DNA of 12,043 bases from Enterovirga sp. Lineage in GTDB: Bacteria; Pseudomonadota; Alphaproteobacteria; Rhizobiales; Beijerinckiaceae. The stretch covers positions 1 through 12,043 of the forward strand of contig JAQGJZ010000255.1 of assembly GCA_028290385.1 (NCBI GenBank). The letters run 5' to 3'. Position numbers and translations under genes: made by a program. The notes beneath the pieces are model-generated. The model ran no database searches. It saw only the letters and a list, made by a program, of their open reading frames with translations, and was not told where the DNA came from. Below are positions 7,422 to 12,043 of this stretch, one piece after another (positions within the stretch are counted from its first letter, which is position 1; each line of letters opens with the position of its first letter).

Positions 7422-7672
7422 GGCATTTCGCGAGCGGTCGATTCTGGACGGCTTACGCGGCTCTGCCACCAGCTGTTCGTGAACTCGCCGATCGCAATTA
7501 CGAACTGCTCAAGCGCGACCCGCATCATCCTTCGCTCCACCTGAAGAAAGTTGGGCGGTTCTGGTCTGTCCGCGTCGGGCTGCGCTACCGGGCGCTTGCG
7601 GTCGAGGAAAAGGGCGATCTTGTCTGGTTTTGGATCGGCTCTCACGCCGATTATGACGCCCTGATCGGTTGA
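7418..7672 (+). CDS. RelE/ParE family toxin
   Basis: An 84-residue basic protein with the compact RelE/ParE fold pattern. A helical N-terminal part (FWTAYAALPPAVRELADRNYELLKR) is followed by the strand region HPSLHLKKVGRFWSVRVG, LRYRALAVEE and the closing VWFWIGSHADYDALI. The W-S-V-R-x-G-x-x-Y-R-A-L block and the terminal G-S-H-x-x-Y-D motif are characteristic of type II toxins of this superfamily, which act on mRNA at the ribosome or on DNA gyrase; which of these applies cannot be told here. The start is GTG overlapping the antitoxin stop. Its TGA (7670-7672) overlaps a TTG and precedes the hpnK ATG by 2 nt. The reading frame looks intact. It could be a functional module or a domesticated remnant. 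Confidence 0.75.
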   Translation: MRHFASGRFWTAYAALPPAVRELADRNYELLKRDPHHPSLHLKKVGRFWSVRVGLRYRALAVEEKGDLVWFWIGSHADYDALIG

Positions 7673-7674
7673 GC

Positions 7675-8520
7675 ATGGATCAGGCCGCAACTTCCCTCGT
7701 GGTCACGGCCGACGATTTCGGCCTCTCGCCCGAGGTCAACAAGGCCGTCGAGATCGCGCATCGGGACGGCATCCTGTCGGCCGCGAGCCTGATGGTTGCG
7801 GAGCCCTGGTGCGCCGACGCCGTCGCGCGGGCCCGGCGGCTGCCGAACCTCGCTGTCGGCCTGCACCTGACGCTGGTCGAGGGGAGGGCGGTGCTCCCCC
7901 GTGCCGCGATCCCCGACCTGATCGGGCCGGACGGTCGGCTGCGCACCGATCTCGCCCGCTACGGTGCGGAGATCTTCTTTCGCCCCCGCGTGAAGCGGCA
8001 GGTCGCGGCCGAGATCCGGGCACAGTTCGAAGCCTTTGCCCGGACAGGCCTCGCGCTCGACCACGTCAACGCCCACAAGCACTACCACCTCCACCCGACG
8101 ATCGCGGGCCTTGTCCTGCAGATCGGGCGGGAGTTCGGCATGACGGCCCTGCGCGTCCCGGTCGAGCCGGCGGCAGTGCTCTCGGTTGTCGAGCCGGTCG
8201 CGCGCGGGCTCGAGGCCCGGGTGGCGGGACCATACGCCACGCTGCTGCGGCGACGGGCGCGGCGCGCCGGCTTCGCGGCGGCCGATCAGGTCTTTGGGCT
8301 CGCTTGGTCAGGCGCGATGACGCCCACGCGGGTTGCGGGGCTCCTGCGGCATCTGCCGCCGGGCCGCACCGAAATTTATACGCACCCGGCAGTCGCCGGC
8401 GGGTTTGACGGCGCCGCGTCGGGCTACCGCTACGCCGAGGAACTCGCCGCGCTCGTCGCCCCGGAGGTGATCGAGGCTGCGGCGGCGATTCCGCGCGGCG
8501 GCTGCGCGGCCTGGAGCTGA
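7675..8520 (+). CDS. hpnK: Hopanoid deacetylase HpnK (ChbG/YdjC family)
   Basis: A 281-residue YdjC/ChbG-like carbohydrate deacetylase. The family signature TADDFG (residues 11-16) gives the catalytic/metal Asp pair 13-14. Metal-binding histidines are at VGLHLTL (His64) and in the His-rich segment DHVNAHKHYHLHP (129-141). In the established pathway HpnK removes the acetyl group from BHT-N-acetylglucosamine to give BHT-glucosamine, freeing the amine that remains on the cyclitol ether. The start is ATG 7675, 2 nt after the toxin stop; TTG 7669, overlapping that stop, would add two residues. Translation is probably coupled to the toxin gene. It ends the tight + strand string; a 329-bp gap follows before ispH. 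Confidence 0.9.
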   Translation: MDQAATSLVVTADDFGLSPEVNKAVEIAHRDGILSAASLMVAEPWCADAVARARRLPNLAVGLHLTLVEGRAVLPRAAIPDLIGPDGRLRTDLARYGAEIFFRPRVKRQVAAEIRAQFEAFARTGLALDHVNAHKHYHLHPTIAGLVLQIGREFGMTALRVPVEPAAVLSVVEPVARGLEARVAGPYATLLRRRARRAGFAAADQVFGLAWSGAMTPTRVAGLLRHLPPGRTEIYTHPAVAGGFDGAASGYRYAEELAALVAPEVIEAAAAIPRGGCAAWS

Positions 8521-8849
8521 AATTGCCGCGGCCCAAGATCGCCCGAAATGCCCGCAGGGTGCCGGGGCGCTTCAACCGGTCGCACGGTCAGGACTCGTAC
8601 ATGCCTTCATTTCAGCCGTTGCGCGCTTCACGGTGACGCCGGCGGCCGATACGCGACCATTCCCAGTCCGGTCCTCCGCCTTTATTTGCGAAGGACGGCA
8701 TTGTGGACGGCGCGAACCGCGGCGCATTGGGTCTGCTGCTCGACGAGAGGCGTCGAAGAGGGCATAATGCTGGGCGTGACCGGTCGAATGGTGTATCTGC
8801 ACGCGATCCGCGGCCCCCTGGGCCTGACTCACAGCACATGGGTAGGGGC
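8521..8849. other. Non-coding gap between hpnK and ispH
   Basis: Open frames here are short, Arg-rich and without ribosome sites, so I see no gene. The stretch holds a good promoter (8740-8768) and an overlapping dyad for ispH. No T-run terminator is visible after hpnK. ACCGGTCG occurs twice (8575-8582 and 8779-8786), which may be chance in GC-rich DNA. About 210 bp before the promoter has no recognisable feature and could hold an hpnK terminator or a small RNA that I cannot identify. Confidence 0.5.
8740..8768 (+). promoter_or_regulatory. Candidate ispH-hpnH promoter with overlapping dyad
   Basis: TCGACG (8740-8745, 4 of 6 to TTGACA) is followed after exactly 17 nt by CATAAT (8763-8768, 5 of 6 to TATAAT). 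Transcription would start near 8775, giving a leader of about 75 nt before ATG 8850. The -35 hexamer is also the left arm of a perfect inverted repeat, TCGACG-AGAGG-CGTCGA (8740-8756), placing a possible operator across the -35 and spacer. A separate promoter means ispH and hpnH can be expressed independently of the cyclitol-ether genes. Confidence 0.5.
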
Positions 8850-9806
8850 ATGAAGGTCGTTCTCGCGCAGCCGCGCGGATTTTGCGCTGGCGTCGTTCGG
8901 GCGATCGACATCGTCGAGCGTGCGCTCACGAAATACGGCGCTCCGATCTACGTTCGGCACGAGATCGTTCACAACCGGCACGTGGTCGAGACCCTGAAGG
9001 CGAAGGGCGCGATCTTCGTGAAGGAACTCTCGGAGGTGCCCAAGGGCGCCACCACGGTTTTCTCGGCCCACGGCGTTGCGCGTTCGGTGCAGGCCGAGGC
9101 GAAGGAGCGCGAACTGCCGGTTCTCGACGCGACGTGTCCGCTGGTCACGAAGGTGCACAACCAGGGTCGGCGCTACGTCACCCAGGGCCGCACCCTCGTG
9201 CTCGTCGGCCATGCCGGCCATCCGGAGGTGGTCGGCACGCTCGGCCAGATCGACGGGCCCGTCCACCTGGTGCAGACCGCGGCCGAGGTCGCGACGCTGC
9301 CGCTCCCGGTCGACACCCCGATCGCCTACATCACGCAGACCACCCTGTCCGTGGACGACACGCGCCACATCATCGAGGCGCTCACGAGCCGCTTCACGGA
9401 TGTGATCGGTCCCGACACGCGGGACATCTGCTACGCGACCCAGAATCGGCAGGCTGCTGTGCGCGACCTGATCAAGGTCGTCGACGTCCTGCTCGTCGTT
9501 GGGGCGCGCAACTCCTCGAACTCGAACCGCCTGCGCGACGTTGGCGAGGAGGCGGGCGTTCCGTCCTATCTCGTGAACGACGGCAGCGAGGTCGATCCGA
9601 ACTGGCTCGCGGGCGTCGAGCGCGTCGGCCTCACTGCTGGCGCATCGGCACCGGAAGTTCTGATCGACAGCGTCATCGAGGCGCTCCGGCGGCTCGGCCC
9701 GCTCGAAGTCTCGGTGCTCGATGGCACCGAAGAAAACATCACCTTCAACCTCCCCCAAGTGCTCCGCATCCCGGATGCCGGCCAGCCGGCCGCGGTGAGC
9801 GCCTAA
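8850..9806 (+). CDS. ispH: 4-hydroxy-3-methylbut-2-enyl diphosphate reductase (IspH/LytB)
   Basis: A 318-residue cytoplasmic iron-sulphur enzyme, the last step of the MEP isoprenoid pathway, reducing HMBPP to IPP and DMAPP. The three cluster cysteines are Cys12 (PRGFCAGV), Cys96 ([11 protein letters not shown]) and Cys194 (DICYATQNR). Substrate-binding His41, His74 and His124, catalytic Glu126 (HAGHPEVVG) and the SSNSNRL segment near 222-228 are all present. Length is normal for the family. I chose ATG 8850 because it aligns with the standard N-terminus; GGTAGGGG lies just upstream, very close. ATG 8838 would add four residues, and the open frame extends to 8703 with no family resemblance. 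It lies 19 bp before hpnH and probably forms a two-gene operon with it. Its presence inside a hopanoid locus suggests co-supply of precursor; whether this is the only ispH of the genome cannot be seen. Confidence 0.95.
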   Translation: MKVVLAQPRGFCAGVVRAIDIVERALTKYGAPIYVRHEIVHNRHVVETLKAKGAIFVKELSEVPKGATTVFSAHGVARSVQAEAKERELPVLDATCPLVTKVHNQGRRYVTQGRTLVLVGHAGHPEVVGTLGQIDGPVHLVQTAAEVATLPLPVDTPIAYITQTTLSVDDTRHIIEALTSRFTDVIGPDTRDICYATQNRQAAVRDLIKVVDVLLVVGARNSSNSNRLRDVGEEAGVPSYLVNDGSEVDPNWLAGVERVGLTAGASAPEVLIDSVIEALRRLGPLEVSVLDGTEENITFNLPQVLRIPDAGQPAAVSA

Positions 9807-9825
9807 GAGAAGCGAGAGAAGCTCC

Positions 9826-10980
9826 GTGGGTATTCCTCTCCGCCAAGTCGTCGATGTCGGCGGCTACATCGTCAAGCAGCATCTGAAGGGCAACAAGCGG
9901 TATCCGCTGGTCCTGATGCTGGAACCGTTGTTCCGCTGCAATCTCGCCTGCGCGGGCTGCGGCAAGATCGATTATCCGGACGAGATCCTCAACCGGCGCA
10001 TCTCGGTCGAGGATGCGCTCGGGGCCGTGGACGAGTGCGGTGCGCCCGTCGTCGTGATGGCGGGCGGCGAGCCGCTCATCCACAAGGACCTTCCGAAGAT
10101 CGTCCAGGGCATCATCGCGCGCAAGAAATACGCGATCGTGTGCACGAACGCGCTGCTGCTCGAGAAGAAGATCGACGATTACAAGCCGTCGCCCTACTTC
10201 ACCTGGTCGATCCATCTCGATGGCGACGAGCAGATGCACGACAAGTCCGTCTGCAAGGCCGGTGTCTACGAGAAGGCCGTCGATGCGCTGAAGCTCGCCA
10301 AGCAGAAGGGCTTCCGCGTCACAATCAACTGCACCTTCTTCAACGATGCCGATGCCGATCGGATCGCCACGTTCTTCGACACGGTCACTGAACTCGGCGT
10401 CGACGGCATCACGGTGTCGCCGGGCTACGCTTACGAGCGCGCGCCGGATCAGCAGCACTTCCTGAACCGCGCCAAGACGAAGGAAATCTTCCGCGGCGTG
10501 TTCAAGCGCGGCAACGGCGGCAAGAAGTGGGCCTTCAACCAGTCGATGATGTTCCTCGACTTCTTGGCCGGCAACCAGACCTACAAGTGCACGCCTTGGG
10601 GCAACCCGACCCGCACCGTGTTCGGCTGGCAGAAGCCCTGCTACCTGCTCGGCGAGGGCTATGCGGCGACGTTCAAGGAGCTGATGGAAGACACGAACTG
10701 GGACAATTACGGCGTCGGCAACTACGAGAAGTGCGCCGATTGCATGGTCCATTCGGGCTTCGAAGCGACCGCCGTGAACGACACCGTGCGCCGTCCCTGG
10801 GTGGCCGCGAAGGTCGCCCTGTTCGGCATCAAGACCGATGGGCCGATGGCGCCCGAGATCCCGCTCGATAAGCAGCGTCCCGCCGAATACGTCTTCTCGC
10901 GGAACGTCCAGAAGAAGCTGTCAGAGATCCAGGCCGAGAAGGCTGCCGTCCAGGCTCAGAAGGCCGCGAACGCGGCCTAA
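9826..10980 (+). CDS. hpnH: Adenosylhopane synthase HpnH (radical SAM)
   Basis: A 384-residue radical SAM enzyme that attaches the 5'-deoxyadenosyl group to diploptene, the first step of C35 hopanoid side-chain formation. The cluster motif is Cys38-X3-Cys42-X2-Cys45 in RCNLACAGC, with the SAM-binding GGE at residues 80-82 (MAGGEPLIH). The C-terminal domain (DUF3463-type) carries four more cysteines: Cys255-X11-Gly267-X4-Cys272 and Cys303-X2-Cys306, resembling the twitch/SPASM auxiliary-cluster pattern. The tail (about 363-384) is an Ala/Gln/Lys-rich helix. It starts with GTG 9826 after a purine-rich GAGAGAAG stretch, 19 bp past the ispH stop. The last 60 bp overlap the 3' end of hpnG on the opposite strand. 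Confidence 0.95.
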   Translation: MGIPLRQVVDVGGYIVKQHLKGNKRYPLVLMLEPLFRCNLACAGCGKIDYPDEILNRRISVEDALGAVDECGAPVVVMAGGEPLIHKDLPKIVQGIIARKKYAIVCTNALLLEKKIDDYKPSPYFTWSIHLDGDEQMHDKSVCKAGVYEKAVDALKLAKQKGFRVTINCTFFNDADADRIATFFDTVTELGVDGITVSPGYAYERAPDQQHFLNRAKTKEIFRGVFKRGNGGKKWAFNQSMMFLDFLAGNQTYKCTPWGNPTRTVFGWQKPCYLLGEGYAATFKELMEDTNWDNYGVGNYEKCADCMVHSGFEATAVNDTVRRPWVAAKVALFGIKTDGPMAPEIPLDKQRPAEYVFSRNVQKKLSEIQAEKAAVQAQKAANAA

Positions 10981-11610
10981 GGTGCGAAACGCGACCGCGG
11001 CATCGCGCGCGGTCGCGATCAGCCCGGGGATCTGACGCGGCTCGCGCGCGAGCGAGCGCAGAACCCCGAGCACGTCCACCGAGCCGTCCGGCCGCATGGC
11101 CGTGCCGGCGGCCGGCGGCAGCACGTGATCCGCGCCGTCCGAGATGACGCGAAGCGCCCCGAAGGGCAGGCCGTGCCGCGCCGCGAAGGCGGCCGCCACA
11201 TGCGATTCCATGTCGACCGCGTCCGCCGCGTAGCGCCTGAACGCCGTCTGCTTGGCGGCGGGGGTCAGGAGAGGCTCGTCCGTCCCGGCGACCGCGCATG
11301 CGACGAACGGCACGCCCGCGCCGCGCAGGCGCTCCGCCCATTGCTTCTGAAACGCCGTCGCCGTCGGGCAGGATGCGTCCGCGCTCCGGATCTCCGTCGC
11401 GATCAGCACGTCGCCGACTTGGCGCGCCGGATCCAGCGCGCCCGCGATGCCGAAGCTCACGACGGCCCGAATGGAGGCGAGGTCCGCGGCCGCGAGCTGG
11501 CGCTCCAGCCCGGCCCGGCTGCCGCCCCCCGCAATGGCCAGGATTCCGGGACCTGCGGCGATCCGGGCCTCCTTGGTGAGGCCGGTAACCGCCAGGATCT
11601 TTGGGCTCAT
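10921..11610 (-). CDS. hpnG: Adenosylhopane nucleosidase/phosphorylase HpnG
   Basis: A 229-residue member of the PNP/UDP phosphorylase-MTA/SAH nucleosidase superfamily. HpnG removes adenine from adenosylhopane on the route to ribosylhopane and bacteriohopanetetrol. Visible motifs are an N-terminal GILAIAGGG strand-loop, VVSFGIAGALDP (51-61), AVDMESHVAAAFA with the nucleoside-binding Met-Glu (134-135), and ISDGAD with the catalytic Asp at 158. The start is ATG 11610; no strong ribosome site is visible. It lies 61 bp downstream of the shc stop on the same strand, so an shc-hpnG operon is likely. Its last 19 codons are read from the strand opposite the end of hpnH, so the two genes converge and overlap by 60 bp. 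Confidence 0.92.
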   Translation of the reverse strand: MSPKILAVTGLTKEARIAAGPGILAIAGGGSRAGLERQLAAADLASIRAVVSFGIAGALDPARQVGDVLIATEIRSADASCPTATAFQKQWAERLRGAGVPFVACAVAGTDEPLLTPAAKQTAFRRYAADAVDMESHVAAAFAARHGLPFGALRVISDGADHVLPPAAGTAMRPDGSVDVLGVLRSLAREPRQIPGLIATARDAAVAFRTLGRVRGLLSLDGSLLGLDL

Positions 11611-11671
11611 CGCTGAGAGCAGCGCCTGAGGCGCGCCGGCACCGGTCCGGCGCGGCCCGCCTCGGCGGCGA

Positions 11672-12043
11672 TCAGAGTCCCCAAACCACCTGCCGCGTGT
11701 TGGAGCGCTGCAGGTTGCGGTAGCGCGCCATGGCCCAGAGCGGGAAGTATTTCGCGTAGCCGTGGTAGCGCAGGTAGAACACGCGCGGGAAGCCGCCGCC
11801 CGTGTAATCCTCCTCCGGCCACAGCCCGTCTTCCTGCTGCGCCGCCGACAGATAGGCGATGCCGCGCGCGACGGCGGGGTGGTCGGCCTCGCCTGCCGCC
11901 ATCAGGCCCAGCAGTGCCCAGGCCGTCTGCGACGCGCGCGAGGGGGCGGGCTCATAGCCGCGATACTCCAGCTTGTAGCTGTCGCAATCCTCGCCCCAGC
12001 CGCCATCCGGGTTCTGGATGGACACGAGCCAGGTCACGGCCTT
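11672..12043 (-). CDS. shc: Squalene-hopene cyclase, C-terminal 123 residues (continues beyond the window)
   Basis: The minus-strand frame is open from the window edge to TGA at 11674-11672. It contains two QW repeats typical of triterpene cyclases: QNPDGGWGE near the start and QQEDGLW mid-way. The closing FPRVFYLRYHGYAKYFPLWAMARYRN is the characteristic C-terminus of squalene-hopene cyclases. The enzyme is a monotopic inner-membrane protein that folds squalene into hopene and diplopterol, the entry point of the pathway served by the neighbouring genes. The catalytic DXDD motif and most of the protein lie outside the window. It is followed by hpnG on the same strand. The name hpnF is also used. 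Confidence 0.95.
   Translation of the reverse strand, partial: KAVTWLVSIQNPDGGWGEDCDSYKLEYRGYEPAPSRASQTAWALLGLMAAGEADHPAVARGIAYLSAAQQEDGLWPEEDYTGGGFPRVFYLRYHGYAKYFPLWAMARYRNLQRSNTRQVVWGL

Noticed and set aside
5739..7469. A 576-codon open frame on the minus strand opposite hpnJ
   Set aside because: It is antisense to a convincing radical SAM gene, is rich in Arg, Asp, Leu and Val from GC-rich codon mirroring, and has no recognisable domain or ribosome site.
8521..8739. Riboswitch or small RNA upstream of ispH
   Set aside because: I looked for cobalamin-type and other known leader motifs and long stems and found only short 4-5 bp pairings, not enough to support a call.
8829..9758. A long minus-strand frame opposite ispH
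   Set aside because: IspH has all cluster cysteines and substrate residues on the plus strand; the opposite frame shows only mirror composition.

Overview
This is a GC-rich, alphaproteobacterial-looking stretch of chromosome that is mostly a hopanoid biosynthesis and side-chain-tailoring locus. Gene content, GTG starts and the presence of both the cyclitol-ether genes (hpnI, hpnJ, hpnK) and an amidinotransferase suggest a Methylobacterium-like member of the Hyphomicrobiales. The genus is inferred from protein resemblance and gene content, not from any search.

Layout. At 1-1259 (+) lies the truncated end of a glutamine-synthetase-family gene, cut by an in-frame TAG at 453-455. Convergent to it is a MipA/OmpV-type outer-membrane protein (1295-2131, -). 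Upstream of that, on the same strand, is an arginine:glycine amidinotransferase (AGAT) homologue (2278-3450, -). Divergent from the amidinotransferase is a tight + strand gene string: hpnL (3606-4619), hpnI (4616-5761), hpnJ (5769-7205), a small antitoxin/toxin pair (7221-7421 and 7418-7672), and hpnK (7675-8520). After a 329-bp gap with a visible promoter come ispH (8850-9806) and hpnH (9826-10980). On the opposite strand, convergent with hpnH and overlapping it by 60 bp, are hpnG (10921-11610) and the 3' end of the squalene-hopene cyclase gene shc (11672 to the window edge).

How the genes work together. IspH supplies C5 precursors. Shc cyclises squalene to hopene. HpnH (radical SAM) joins an adenosyl group to it, and HpnG removes adenine on the way to bacteriohopanetetrol (BHT). 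HpnI adds N-acetylglucosamine to BHT, HpnK deacetylates it, and HpnJ (radical SAM) contracts the sugar ring to an amino-cyclitol, giving BHT cyclitol ether. HpnL is an associated membrane protein of uncertain role.

The most interesting observation is the AGAT homologue beside the cyclitol-ether operon. A guanidine-substituted BHT cyclitol ether is known from Methylobacterium. An enzyme family that moves an amidino group from arginine to amines, including an aminocyclitol in streptomycin biosynthesis, is what that step would need. I propose this gene as a candidate hopanoid amidinotransferase. Other points of note are a toxin-antitoxin pair spliced seamlessly into the hpn operon, a twitch/SPASM-like cysteine pattern in the HpnH C-terminus, a single nonsense codon in the glutamine-synthetase-like gene, and dyad-symmetric sites in the leaders of the outer-membrane protein gene and ispH.
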